A stretch of 64,000 nt of DNA, from NCBI GenBank assembly GCA_949825025.1, contig OX463781.1:45520317-45584316 (forward strand), written 5' to 3'. Source of the DNA: Siphlonurus alternatus. Taxonomy: Eukaryota; Arthropoda; Insecta; Ephemeroptera; Siphlonuridae. The notes below the pieces were generated by a model. That model worked only from the letters and a program-made list of their open reading frames with translations. It had not been told where the DNA came from and ran no database searches. Below, piece by piece: positions 1 through 16,000 of the stretch (its first letter is position 1; the number at the start of each line of letters is the position of its first letter). The translations under genes were made by a program, and so were the position numbers.

Positions 1-290
1 CGGTACGAACTTTCAGGCTACCTCTTAACCCTTCTTCCTCTTAACCACAGAGCATTAATTACTGTGTAAAATTGTTGTTTTCAATAACTGGTGTACTGTA
101 CTGGACAGTATGCAAAGCTTCAATAATATATCTTTTATAGTACAGTAAAAGTTACACTGGGCTGAATTAAAATTAAAAGTACATTAGTTAATCTTCATTG
201 CAGTCCCTAAGACTGCATAAATAAAATAAAAGGGGGGGGGGTGGCAAGTCTCTACCTTTGTCTTCAGTTACCTCATGTGATGGCTTGCAG
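1..290 (+). other. AFG3L2 intron (3' part), no coding seen
   Basis: AT-rich sequence before the first recognised exon. It holds a G run near 232-241 and ends in the acceptor TTGCAG at 285-290. I see no exon in it; the ATPase core and N-terminal exons must lie upstream of the window. Confidence 0.7.
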
Positions 291-3002
<2,712 letters not shown>

Positions 3003-3680
3003 CAATAGCACCTTTTTCTCCCTCCCTCGTAACTGTCACAGAACAGACTGAAACCTGAGGAGAGCCACAGTTCACACCTATTTCTCATAACGTCAAGCTA
3101 ATATCAACCTTATTTCGCTCAGATTTAAGAGTTTGTGTGCCATGCTATCTCATTTTAGACGTTATACTCGAAGCTCCCCCTCCTCATTTTATTTTAAAAT
3201 GTTGTGTATATTTCCAGATACTATCTTACATTCTCTTCTACTTAATGTTTTAACATCTAAGGTGAGGAGGGGGAATTTATTATTTAAAATTGCTAAGCTT
3301 ATTCATGACATCATCTGCCTTTCACAATTAAGAATGCTTGTGGGTACCAAGTTACTTTGTGCCAATACATTTTAATTTTTTTTTTTTTTTTGTGATGGTA
3401 TTGATGAAATCTGGCAATTCGTGTATAGAAAAACATATTTGTCATTATTCCTGATATTTGTATGCCCCCTGCATTTATTTATTAGTAACAAGGTTTTGAC
3501 AACTATATATTTTTATGAGAAAATTTGGTATGCTTCAGGTTTAAGTGTGATGATACTGGTAATATCCTCGTCATTTATGTTTTTGTTTTTCTCATCCGCT
3601 GCCTCATGGGCAAGTTTATGTGTGGCTTTCATAATGGTTGTTAATACTTATTTGTAGATAAATAAATGACTAAATAAATT
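3003..3680 (+). promoter_or_regulatory. AFG3L2: AFG3L2 3'UTR with AATAAA poly(A) signals
   Basis: From the stop codon there is moderately T-rich sequence, then AATAAA at 3661-3666 and 3673-3678. The cleavage site is inferred to follow within about 30 bases. Open frames within it (for example 3133-3375 and 3421-3657) have no recognisable homology and are treated as chance. Confidence 0.6.
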
Positions 3681-4106
3681 ATCTCTTAGTTAAATTGTGT
3701 TTTTTCATTGAATATAATAATATGATGGGAAAAGTGTAGTGTACAGGTAAAATGTCATTAAATCCTTTCTTTGACTGAACTAATTAGTCACAATACAGAA
3801 TGCTTATTATTATATTGGAATAAATTCAGGCAATCTACAAGGTAGGGACACTGATGTTGCTGTGTTAAATTTTATGCAAAGTGACACATCTTTTTCAAAA
3901 CAGACTGAATCGGTTTGGGAAAAAAAAAAATTGTCAGTGTTGCCAACATAGTAGTCTATTTGGCACAGCTAAATCATTTCAAGTGAGTCAGATTAACCAT
4001 GGCACCATCAAAGTGTTGATTTAATTCATAATATTTGTAGTGAATAATTATATTTGTTTACAGTCCCTTGGAATAATATGGGCCATCTGCTTACAATGAT
4101 TTCATT

Positions 4107-4213
4107 GCAATAATGAGCTATCTTCTGCTATTTCAGGAGAGCTTTATATTGTATACACATTTACAGCTAATTGAGCTCGCCTGTGCATGATATAGTAGAT
4201 AGCTCATTATTGC
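4107..4213. mobile_element. Small MITE-like element with 17-bp inverted ends
   Basis: GCAATAATGAGCTATCT at 4107-4123 is repeated as its exact reverse complement at 4197-4213. The 107-bp unit has no coding. It resembles a short MITE, but no second copy was seen in the window. Confidence 0.5.
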
Positions 4214-5078
4214 GAACAATTAAAGGACGTACGATATATTATATAATTATAATTTCTTATATATACTTACTATTAGTTATATAATAACAACAATCGTCTG
4301 TTTTTTTTTTGTTTTGTTTTTTAAATAAACAATAAAAAAATACAATGAAAATTATGATAAAAATTGGCACACAATTTAAATTTTGTTCATAAACTTAAAA
4401 TAGCAAGTAATTTTATTTTATTAAGATAATTTGACGAGTGAAGGTTATATTCATGATTAAAATATAATAAAATAAAATGGACTTTTACCTTCACCGTAGT
4501 TGTAATCCGTCTCTTGATGTGTTTATTTTATTTATTTTATTAATTATAAATTAACATTTATAAATTATTGAGGTATTGCTATTTGAAGAAAATGTTATAG
4601 TAGAAAGATGTTGCAAATGCATTGATATATAATATCCTTGCAATAAACCATCGTTTTGGTGGATACTTTGTCAGTACATGATATACAATATATTTAAAAA
4701 TAACACCTACTGGATTAGGGTACTATAAAAAAATTTAAGTCTTATTTTGTTAGTAACAGAATTAACTACTTTATTTACACTTTTTTTTTTTTTTTTTTGG
4801 TCTGTAACAGTTTTAAGAGAAAAATACGTTGCAGAGATATGTTTAGTCACTTACAATAGGAATATCGCCTTACACACATACATACAATATCTGTGAATTA
4901 TATTTACAAATCTTTGGGTAGCTAGTACGTACTCACACTCGGACTTTCAACGCCCAAACATCCCGTGTTTGTATTGTTCTTATTAGGAGGCAGGGCAGAA
5001 ATGATCGAGCGACAATGTCTGAACAATAACACATGTATTTGAAATAATTAACATAATCTCATGTTTTATCAATTTCAG

Positions 5079-5801
5079 GTAACACGGATCAGCTGACCCA
5101 CAATGCTAAAAAAAAATACCACACATGAAAATTATAAAAAAAAAATTAAAAGGGTAAGGTAACGCCACCAATGTTAAAAAAAATCCCTCACACAAAAATT
5201 CTGAAAAAAATTTAAAATGTTCTCCTCTATACCCCCTATCAGTACCTAAAATATCAGGTATACAAATACGATCTAGTTTTTTAGTTATAAATTTTTAAAG
5301 TTGACTACTTTAACATGGAGAAATGAAACTCCCATGTTAAATTGGTCAACTTTAAAAATTCATAACTCAAAAACTAGATCGTATTTGTATACCTGATATT
5401 TTAGCTACTGATAGGGGGTGTAGAGGAGAACATTTTAAATTTTTTTCAGAATTTTTGTGAGAGGGATTTTTTTTAACATTGGTGGCGTTACCTTACCCTT
5501 CTCCCCTATCAGTGTCTAAAATATCAGGTATATCGAGCTAGTTTTTTAGTTATGAATTTTTTAAGTTGACTTTAATTTAACATGATGGAAGTTTGATTTT
5601 TCCATGTTAAAGAATTAAGTCAACTTTAAAAATTCATAACTCAAAAACTAGATCGAATTTGTATACCTGATATTTTAGACACTGATAGGGGATGTAGAGG
5701 AGAACATTTTAAATTAAATTAAATTAAATTTTTTAATTAAATTTTTTTCATAATTTTCATGTGTGGTATTTTTTAGCATTGGGTCAGCTGATCTGTGTTA
5801 C
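5079..5801. mobile_element. Foldback element interrupted by a related foldback
   Basis: The outer ends GTAACACGGATCAGCTGACC (from 5079) and GGTCAGCTGATCTGTGTTAC (to 5801) are inverted copies with one mismatch. The homologous left arm breaks off at about 5149, where a second palindrome (5150-5500) sits, then resumes at CCCCTATCAGTGTC. Both elements share internal blocks such as AAAATATCAGGTATA and AAACTAGATCG, so they belong to one family, one copy inside the other. Confidence 0.75.
5150..5500. mobile_element. Inner 351-bp foldback
   Basis: AAGGGTAAGGTAACGCCACC at the left end is matched by its reverse complement ending at 5500, and the arms pair through to a centre near 5325. It shares its internal arm sequence with the outer element, so it is a later insertion of a sister copy. 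Confidence 0.75.
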
Positions 5802-6530
5802 GTACCTTAAACCCTTAATTCCCATTAATTCAAATTTTTTCCATATAAAATATAACTGACATTTATTTACTGAAATCCAACCACTGTTTCGACTTATTTT
5901 TTGTATTGAATCAAAAACTTCAAAACTCTATCCACAATTAATCAATTATATATATGCTTGATTTCTATTATTTCCATTTAATAAATTAAACATGGGAGGT
6001 AAACAATTTTAAAATATTCAGACAGCGCCTAGCTCACTTTAATTACGATACTTCTAGAAATCAAATCATTCAATGCATTAATTTTACATCATGTGTACAA
6101 ATTTACAACAAAAAATGTTTAGAAATATTCGTATAATATGTATTTTTTTATATTTTTTTAATTTATTATATTATTTTGGTGATGGATGTAGATATCCTGA
6201 ATTATTACTGTGACGATCGATATTAAAGAATTATTCAAAAATGTTTGTTTATTTTTTTTTAATCGTATAATAAGAAAATTAAAAGTTATGTTGCAGCATA
6301 AAAATAATTAACTTCAGCTGCACGATGCGCAAATTTTAATTATTTATTTGATTTATTTTACATCTATGTATTATATCATTATATCTATATATCTGACACA
6401 GAAGAAATTTCTTGTCTTATAGTTGCTATATATTCTGTGTATTAAAATAATTCCTTAAAAAAATTTATATAATTTTTCAAATTTCTTTAATGTGTTGATG
6501 CGCAGTAATAATATATTGATAACAAATTTG

Positions 6531-6532
<2 letters not shown>

Positions 6533-6587
<55 letters not shown>
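6533..6587. repeat. (AT)n microsatellite
   Basis: Uninterrupted AT dinucleotides for about 55 bases in the intergenic region. Confidence 0.95.
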
Positions 6588-6590
<3 letters not shown>

Positions 6591-8685
6591 TTTAAATTTG
6601 CTCTAATTTAATTTAAAAGTTAAATGTTATTTATTTTTGATATGATATATTTATACGATATATGAAGACAATTTTTTTTTTAGTTGTACGTTATCGTGAT
6701 ATACCTGTATATATAGGTAAATTTTTAATTAATGTCGGTTACTCATGCAATCCATGATCTTCAACAACATTCGGCAACAGTCAGCCTATGCTATTGTAAA
6801 TAAATTATATATCCAATGTGTCATCATGCATCCTTCAAGGAGACGATGTTCGAAGATTATTAAAAAAAAAAAAAAATCAAAGTAACAAATTAACGGTTGA
6901 AATAAATGCAGTTTTTGAAAAATAGCAATTTTCAGTTTTGTCTTTTTGGAATAACAATTATTATTGATAAAATTTTAATTTATAATTTGCACTTCGTACA
7001 ACCTAATCTAGCTTAATTTTATCTATACATGTTATAACAACACAGAAAAAAAAAAGTTTAAATGTTTATTTATACATATGAAAGTATTTTATTTTGAAGA
7101 TGAGAGGTTTGATTTATGTATTTTACTAGAGAGAGTTCCTGAAATATAATGAGAAATAATATTTAATTATTTTAGTGATATATATTTTTAATGATATTAA
7201 TTGTTATGTTATGATGATATTATTTTTTTAAAGCTTGTGAGAAAGGCAAGCCAATTATTATTAAAATTGGCATTATAATATCTTAATAAAGAATGATACT
7301 TTTAAAAAAAGGCTACATTTATTTTTTAGTAAAAAATCTGTGAGCGACGGATCATATCTGTAATTTTGTTCAAGATTTTTCTGCTCTCAATTATTATTTT
7401 AAAAAAAAAGTTAAACAAAATATCTCAGAATTATACGTAATATATGAATTAATATATAGTATATTGCATATTGATAAAGTTATATGTTTGTTAAAAATTA
7501 GAAGATAATTGATATGCTTTGACGCAGTAAAAATATTGTTTTGGAAATTTTTCTATAATACATTTAAAAATACGTTTGAAGGCAAAAAACACGTAACATT
7601 GAACAATTTCTTTTTCTCATTTGTTTTTTTAAAAAAACATCATATTTAGAGATTTTTTTTCCTTTTTTTTAATTTTTACTACACATAACTACCAATAGTA
7701 AGTAATTAAAAGGTTTTGTGGTTGATCATGGGATGATTGTAAAAGCGCGGGCCACATTAATTAATTCATTTCTGAATGCACCGTACCATGCAATTGGCAT
7801 TAGTACGGCTGCAAACACACCCGTAATCATGTGCCGCTAAAAATAATTCATAATTATGACACTTTTTTTATGTATAATATATAATATATTCCATTAATTA
7901 AATTTTTGGCTTACGGTCAACGCAGCCGCGTTTATTAATTGAAGTGTCATTAATTCCCCTTCAATGAATTAAACATTGAAAACATTTGAACATATTATTC
8001 CACTCTAGTTTACTACAACACATTTTAAAACAACATAAGTTGAATTAGTCTTCAACATATATAATATCTTGGTCTATACAATATCTATAATACCTTCAAC
8101 AAAAATAAGAAATAAAATTTCATCTCACTACTGTCTAAAAGTTGGATATTTGTATTACCAACTTTTTTTTATTATAGTGTTTATATAATAAATTGCAAAC
8201 TATTTTCAAGAAAATTTTTCAGAGTGCTAAAAGTGGAAAGAAAAAAAATATATAGCGTAAAATATATTATAGAAGCTTAATTTTATTTTCATCATTTATG
8301 TATATTTTTTATGTAATATATAAAAAAGTTTTTAAATGCTCACTCAATTGAATTTAAGGCATACACCACTCAGTTTTATGCTGATGAAAAATTCTTTTCT
8401 AAATTCTAAAAGAGCTAAAATGCAGTGAACATTAAAGAGATAAAATATGTATTTTTTTTTTTTTAACAGCATTTTTAAAAGAGTTAAAAATGCTTTTCTT
8501 GGATGTTGATAAGGCTTGGAAGACAGGGGGCGGGTACATACGATGACCACCGAGGATTACACTGCTTTAGAATCACTGCTTTTGCACGACATGAAAAACG
8601 TGGAGTGCTTTTCATAATGTATAAATTAAATATAATTATATTATAATGTACTTTCTCTTGAAAAATATCTACAATTGAATAAAAT

Positions 8686-8687
<2 letters not shown>

Positions 8688-8720
<33 letters not shown>
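8688..8720. repeat. Poly(T) tract, 33 bases
   Basis: A homopolymer T run. On the minus strand it is poly(A) and could be the tail of a retrocopy or SINE, but I see no recognisable body next to it. Confidence 0.9.
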
Positions 8721-8721
<1 letters not shown>

Positions 8722-9261
8722 AAACATTTAGTTTAAAGTTTTAATAAAATACACTTTCTCATGCATTTCTCTTTCTCTCTTTTTTTCCATTTTATATTGT
8801 AATATAGAATTGTAGATAGATAAATTTAATTTATATTAGGATATTTAACAAATATCAGAAGGTGCTAATGTCTTTTCAGTGCCAATAAATTTTCTGATAA
8901 TAGAATTTTAATTTCCTTACATCTTAAATAATCAAATAATTATTGTTTACTACGCATTATTTTTAACTTTGTTTTAAAAAATAATGTTATATTTACATAA
9001 ATAATAATAAAATTAATATTTTTACGCTATATTTATATAATTATATGTATAAATTGAGCTCTATTGTTTTTTGTGCTTTTTTAATTTGGCTTGTCTTATA
9101 CAAAGTAATGATATTTGATAGTACAATATGTTGTAAAAAAAAATGAAATATTAAAACAATAATAAATAACACTATTATGACAGGGAATACTGAGTGCCGG
9201 CTAGGTTGTTGAAATGTAGGAATGTTTACAAAAGACATTATCATAACATAACCCAAATTAT

Positions 9262-9359
9262 TATTGAAATTTCAATGCACCTTGATATAATATTATAATG
9301 CTGCACTAGCTATTAAAATTTCAATGCATCATGATATATTATTATAATGCTGCACTAGC
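9262..9359. repeat. Tandem duplication, period 49 bp
   Basis: TATTGAAATTTCAATGCACC at 9262 recurs 49 bases on as TATTAAAATTTCAATGCATC, and both copies end near ATAATGCTGCACTAGC. A few substitutions separate the copies. Confidence 0.85.
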
Positions 9360-9442
9360 ATATTAGCATGTTTTTAAGACAAAAAACATTTTTTTTAATT
9401 TAATAAAAATGTTTTATCATTTAAACTTTTGAAATAATGCAT

Positions 9443-9783
9443 TTTATTTAAATACATATAAATAATATTTCTAATTGTAAATATCCCTTTTCTATTTCAT
9501 TTTAACCTTCTTTTTGCACTTATCTATATGAGGACATTAAAAAGATTATATATACATGAAAACAAATATACAAATTTACTATGACAAATTACGTTCTTCT
9601 TTAAAAAAACAAAAAAACAAACGAATATATTAATAGATTAAAAACGCTTTTCTACAAACTTATGATTGCCAGTATAGATAATCACTGTAAACATTTTCCC
9701 CCAAAATTCACTCATAGTGTTACATAGGTCACTCTATTTTGAACCACCGAGAAAAGGAGGTCATCAGAGGTCACCACCGTGAA
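9443..9783 (-). promoter_or_regulatory. Probable RasGRF 3'UTR and poly(A) signal
   Basis: On the minus strand AATAAA lies at 9448-9443, about 335 bases past the stop codon, giving a plausible short 3'UTR. In DNA this AT-rich the signal is weak evidence, and others occur further left. Confidence 0.35.
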
Positions 9784-10008
9784 TTAAGAACGTTGGGACG
9801 CTTGCTGCTGGTGTGAAGGGGGGAGCTGCGCCAGCGCTGCCGAGCTCAGTCGAGAAGTCCGTGGTTCGATCTCCAGAGACATCCGGTAAAGCTCTTCATC
9901 GTCCAGCAGCAAAGAAGGATCCAGAAGGTAGTTGGTAACTTTGGTGATCACCTCAATCTTGTAAGGAGTCTGTTGGAAATGACGAATCTCTCGTATTACG
10001 TGCGCAAT
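9784..10008 (-). CDS. RASGRF: RasGRF exon 25 (last): Cdc25 domain C-terminus
   Basis: Starts [20 protein letters not shown], continues [20 protein letters not shown] and [13 protein letters not shown], and ends with a short Gln/Ser tail at TAA (9784-9786). The LEIEPR end is the usual RasGRF C-terminus; the tail after it is extra. Acceptor TTTCAG. Confidence 0.96.
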   Translation of the reverse strand: MAHVIREIRHFQQTPYKIEVITKVTNYLLDPSLLLDDEELYRMSLEIEPRTSRLSSAALAQLPPSHQQQASQRS

Positions 10009-13000
10009 CTGAAACATGAGATACTTGTGTATTAATAACAGATCATAATAAAATGTATCAATTAGTCGAAGTCTGGTATTATAATGCAGCCAATTTATGC
10101 AGGTAATGGGAGCAAAAAGCCCCTAAATGTCGTCAACCCGCTGCATTTACATGTACAAAAAGTTGCATACTTTACAGGCGCTTATAAAATACGAAAATCT
10201 GAATACTATTTTTAATCTATTTTTTATTAATTTTTAGCTATTTTTAATCTTAAATCAATAAATTTATCATTTAAACCCTATAAAAAGTACAGTAGGAGCT
10301 GGATTTATTAAATTAAAACATTTTATACTTTCATTGAAGTTATTTGACTCCTACTTATCAAGTTCCGTCAGCCAAATGCTCACCATGCGCATCTTGGAGA
10401 AGTTGAGGAGGCGCTCCTCCGTGAAGTTCGGCGTACCCTCCTCGATGAACGACAGGTCGGTGAGGTACATTCCCAGGTATGGAATGCAGGGAGGGTCGCA
10501 GCGGTGCAGGGCGTCACGGAGGTTCCGGAAACGCCCGTCAGAGGACACGATCGTCTGCAGACGTTCAATTGACTGCTTCGTCTGTAAAACCATCACAAAA
10601 AAAAAATTAAAAAAATGGTTTAGTTATACGGGTCTTTCACCATACGTCACATAAACATGACGTCACGTGAATGTAGGCAAAAAGCACCTATTTAACATGG
10701 TAGTAGCATACCAAAAACTATTTATTTTCTGCGATATGACAATTGTGGTACCTTTGACAATTACTTTATTTGATAGATTGAAATGTCAAGTAAATGGAAA
10801 AAAATACAATATTTGCCAATGATATCTGTGGAAAATACAATAAATCATTAAATAAAATGTAAATCGACACCAAATTTCACGTCAATAATGACCATTTTAC
10901 AACACTTCTGCACTGATATTGACCCTAACATTCTTAAAAAAAATCAGCCAATCACCGATCATTGCTTTCCCCGTGGACTTTTGAATACGAGGGGGAAACG
11001 GCACAACAAAAAATAATGATAAAGAAACTAGGTAAAATAAAAAAATATATATGTTCAAGTTATGTATATTCATTTCTTACGTATATATTATTGTTAAAAA
11101 AAATTAAAAATATATTAAATTAGGAGCAATAAATCAAGTGATTCCAGTTCCCCCTAAGTACCTACTGCTGAATGTAAACAACAACAAAGCCAAGCAAACA
11201 CCGTTCATAATCATTGGCGTACCCTCCCAACCCTCAGCCCCTATAATTCAACTTTATTCGTTTGGATATTTACTGTCAATGTAGACCATCAATAAGTAAT
11301 ATTATGTTAAGTTTAATATAATTTGTAATTATTATAATACAATATTCTTTATCCGGCACTTAATTAAAGATGATTAAGTAAATTTATCGAAGTGACTGAC
11401 CGTCTTGGAGACCTTCTCCCAGGTCTTCTTGAGTCTGAAGACGGAGCTGTTGGTGAAGGCTGCGCAGATCTGCAGCACGCCGTTGAAGTTGTGCAGACAG
11501 CGGCTGATGTCCGCCACGGCCGCCCACTTCTCGATGGCCGCGATGCGAGACGACAGGTTGGTACGTCGCACGATCTCGGACACCACAAGCTGGGACACCT
11601 GGGCGGGAAAATTTAAAATGTGTAATTAGATGAACGTCAATATCAAATGACAACATCATGAGGCAACAGACCGCATGGTGTGTTATTTTTTTATTTTTAG
11701 CAGATAAAATAATTCTTATTAGAAAATACTGTTTTAATCTACCGAGACGGTCTCACATTACATTCATTAGAAGTTTCTTTTCTTCTCGTAAAAATAATAA
11801 GATCATTAGCCTCGTTTTATTTACCAAACTGCATGCCTAGTAGCATAAAATAACAATATTTTCTCAATTATTTAAAAGCATTAAAATTAAATAATTAATA
11901 AGAACATGATATTTTAATCTGTTTCAATATTCTTATACTGCATTTTTTACTGTCTACTTCTACTGACTTTTAATAGCATAGCTCTTTAAACTACTTTAAA
12001 GTAAAATAATCTCAATTCACAAAATATGTACAGTACATACCCAAGGTCCCTCTACATAAGGTTGGACGCTTAGGTTCACATTTTCGTCCCAGTTCGCGCA
12101 GGACCAATCAGAGAGAGCTGTTACTCTCGAGCCTATTTCGTGTCAGTCAGTGATTGGTCGTGACGTCACAGGCTCCAGTGACGTCACAGGCTCCAACAAA
12201 AGCTGCGCCAAGATGGCGGAGCGTCAAACCTTATGTAGAGTAATCTTGGTACATACCAGAGTACTAAATTAATATTACTATATAATTAGGCTTGAGAGAG
12301 CTTGTTGATAAATTCTGACTAAGCCCTAACCTCGTTAAATCTCTTGGTCATGAGCAGAATGTGCTGCGCCTTGGTGGCCTTGTCTGGCTTCATCCACGCC
12401 TGGCCCAGGAACTCTCTGCAAAAAGAGCGAGGTGGAGTCAAATCATTTTCACTGCGACAGACGAATTAACATTATCGTCACAAGATCTTGAGAAATAAAG
12501 CTCATAAAGTTTATTTTTTGTATAAATATGAAAAGAGAACTTACTCGCTACTGATGGTGACGAAGATCTGGTGGTCAATGTACGTCATCTGCTCGGCTAT
12601 CTCTAAAGCAGACAGAGACTCTATGCTCTCCTTGCTCGGCGTCTGTAACACAAGAAACAATATAGAAACAATTTACTAAAAACTTCCTGTTAAATGTTAT
12701 GTTCCATACTATCGGGTTCAAAAAGGAGTACACTCTCAGAAATAGGTGTTTCACAAAGTGTTTCAGAAACGTTTAAAATGTTTCAAAATTGCCCCCTTAG
12801 TTAAGATACATTAAGTGTTTCAAAAAGTGAGATTTGAAACACTTAATGTGTTTCTGAAACACGTTAAGTGTTTTTAAACTTATTCTGAAACAATTTCTGA
12901 AACACGAGATGTGTCTTAACTAAGGGGGCAATTTTTGAAACACTTTAGGCGTTTCTGAAACACTTTGTGAAACACCTATTTCTGAGAGTGTACCCCTCTA

Positions 13001-16000
13001 AGGATTCACATTTTTGGTTGTGACAGTAAGCTCACCATGGGCGGGGCGAGTAGGAGGTTGAGGTCCACCTTGACGTGCTCCGGCTCCTCCCGTGTGATGA
13101 GGCGCAACAGCTGTGAGGCGGCTTTGTGCTCGGCGGGCAGCAAGTTTGGACTGTAGCTGATGTCGTCCAGGAACTCGATTGTCATGTTCTTGAGACGCTG
13201 GTCAAGCTCGAAGTCCTGAAAATAATACTGGTTAGAATAGAACTATCTTTGTGGCTTTTTAGTGCCATGTGATTCAAAATGGTTTATTCTTACCGTTGAA
13301 TTTTTTTACACTAAAAACTAAAAACACGATAAATATTTTCTCGTAATTATTTATACCTTTATTGTTAAATTAATATTGCGATTAGTTCTATATGTGTAGG
13401 GAGAATATATTCTGTGAGGTGACGATGAAGCTATCACTCTGTTTGTCGTATTAAAGTGCCAATTATACTGAATTTAAACTAAAACTATAATTTGCAAATA
13501 AGTTATTTGTGTCTGGTATACCTGAGCGTGCTTGGAGACCCAGTGTCTCAGCACGTTGAGTACACGCATGGTTGCTGCTGTTGACATCACAGACTCTTTG
13601 CGTCGGTTCCGGTCCCGGCAACTTCCACGCAGACTCATTGCGTCTCCCACGCTGCACCGGCCGGCGGGTCGTGGACCCCCTGGTCCCTGCGGAGGATGTG
13701 CGTGGTCTCGCGGGTTACTGGATGCTGAGGTCGCGATGGCGAACGCTGCAGCTGCGGAAGATGTGCTGGACCTGAAATCATACCACGTGGTCTTCATCAC
13801 GTGATCTGGAGGAGGCAGGTGTTCCCCTCGTAAGGACGAGAGAGATTTGATATTTTGCTTATATTATTTATATAACATATACCCTACAATTTAAAATTTT
13901 AAGTATTATTAATTTGCAGATACTTTTGTAGCTTCAAGCCTATTTGAAGTCCAGAAAACTGTAATTCAGAAAATGTCCACAATATTGCTAACTCGGTACA
14001 ATAATTTTGGCACACTAACTTGTAAGTGCTATACATATAACAGAAATGTGGTTTTTGAACTATTGTGCTGGACTAAAACGGGCCATAAGAACGCGACGTG
14101 TTGCACAGTTTCTACTAATATATGATGACGTTAAAAAGATTAATTTTGAATACTTTATAGTTATTTAATTTTTTGGAGAAATTTAAATGGCCATAAAAAT
14201 TAGCAAGAAGTTTAATACTGGGAGAAAACTTGCAAAATTTTGCTTATTTTGATCATATTTAAAATATTTAAAATCACGTGTGGTACCTAAAGAAGAACAG
14301 TCCTATAATATTAAAAATATTATTGCATGTTAGTATTGTCTACCTTTATCATGAAAGAAAAGTGATCAATGAAAAAGAAATTGCCTAAAGAAGAAAAGAA
14401 TTAACAATGATGAACGTCCAATTAAATAAAAAACAATAAATATCAAGAATTTTGGAACATAAAAAGAGTACAAATATCGCTTTTTAAATTTTCATGCAGC
14501 TTCTTGCGCTAAATCTAAATATTGAGAGAGTATTTTATTTTGATACGATTGGCAGAAAATGTTCAAAATCAGATAAAACTTTTATATTTGCTTACTCAAA
14601 TTTATAATTATATTTATTGTATGATAATATTGAAATAATTAATAAATTTTTCTGTCAGGTTCAAAGGGGAAAATGTAGGCTTTACATAATGGGGAAAAAA
14701 ATGGTATACGTGTTCAAAAGGTAATCAGATTTATCATCAGGCCTGTATGTAAATACACAATTATTAAATAATTAAATTAGATTACCCTTATGTTCCTTGT
14801 ACAGTCGTTGCCTCGGAGATTTTCCTTTGCAGCCTTGTTAATTAACATGCCCCGTAAGAATAACACGTGGTGATTAAAAAGGCTGCAAGAGGAAAATTTT
14901 CCAAAGCGATGAGTGTACATAAGATTCAACTGATTATTGGTTATTCAATAATTGTGTATTACTGTATTTACGAAAAGACCTATTGAGTTGGTTTGACGCC
15001 AACCGTGCATGTCATGGTTAGTGAAAAATCCATTGTGAATCATGCCCATTGTTGCTTTGATTTTTCACTTTTTACCAATCGTATCACATGAGCTCTTGCA
15101 TTAGATACACTTACCACAAAGGTTCATGTCCGATGCTGCATTGGTCATGGCAGGCGCGGCAAGCAAGCATTACGGTAGGTAATTAAACACTGACACGTAC
15201 ATAGACATGTAATGAGTAGAGAGAGATTACGATGATAATTTCATGCCTGCATATTGCATGATTCTTAACCTAGCAATAAGGTGGAGTTAGATGGACTGGA
15301 TCAAAAAGCGCGCATTTGCCGTGAAATCGTATGGTCGCCATCTTGGTGCTTCTTAAAAATATAACTTAAACGCAACGAAACATTTCAAATGCATGATCTG
15401 TCCATATAATTCCACCATAAGCCTTCAAAAAATTAAACAGTCACTTGCACCAAAATATGTCTTAATATTGTCGTTATCAAAACAAAACAAAAATTAGTAA
15501 GTTCAAATAAAAATTTATTTAAAATTTTAATATTTTTTTAAAAAAATAACACTTAAAGAAAAATATTTTGTTTGAAAATATCAAAACAATCATATCATCA
15601 TATCACAGCTAGCATCAACGTTTCAATAATATTTGTTCAGATCATTCTCATAAATGAATAAAAATGCATAAAAAAATGACGAAAACCATTAAAGTATTGT
15701 GCAAACACAGTTAACATGACAAAGTAATCCATCAAAATTTTATTGATGACATTTAAAATTCCATTTAACAGTGGATGCACAAAAATGCAGCCACTTAAAA
15801 AGTTGAAACAAGACATAAATAACAATAATACATCGCAAAAACATTTAATGAGGAAATAAATGTGAGCATGATTGGAAAAAATAAAAATAATTAATTTTGA
15901 AAAACAAATCCAATGATTTGTAATGTGATGTTTTTTTTTTTAAATGGTACCTACGGCAGAATTGAAAGATTACGGACGCTATATAAGTATGAAACTATAC

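Larger units (their letters stand above)
3681..9442. other. Intergenic AT-rich DNA between convergent genes
   Basis: No exon recognised. It holds a small inverted-repeat element (4107-4213), a nested palindrome (5079-5801), an (AT)n tract (6533-6587), a T33 tract (8688-8720) and a 49-bp tandem duplication (9262-9359). A less AT-rich patch at about 7735-7960 with several TAATTA-like cores is unassigned. Confidence 0.75.

Noticed and set aside
3133..3657. Two open frames downstream of AFG3L2
   Set aside because: They lie in the 3'UTR, have hydrophobic low-information sequence from T-rich DNA and no recognisable match.
6533..9442. CRISPR-like or regularly spaced arrays
   Set aside because: Repeats here are microsatellite, homopolymer or a single tandem duplication. 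There is no repeat-spacer pattern, and the genome is eukaryotic.
9860..9885. tRNA-like GGTTCGATCTC string
   Set aside because: It lies inside the coding sequence of the last RasGRF exon, and no acceptor stem or D arm is present.
15100..15180. Possible alternative RasGRF first exon on the minus strand (ATG, then donor GGTAAGTGT)
   Set aside because: The frame from the ATG ends in a phase that does not join exon 19 or any later exon in frame, and no transcript evidence is available.
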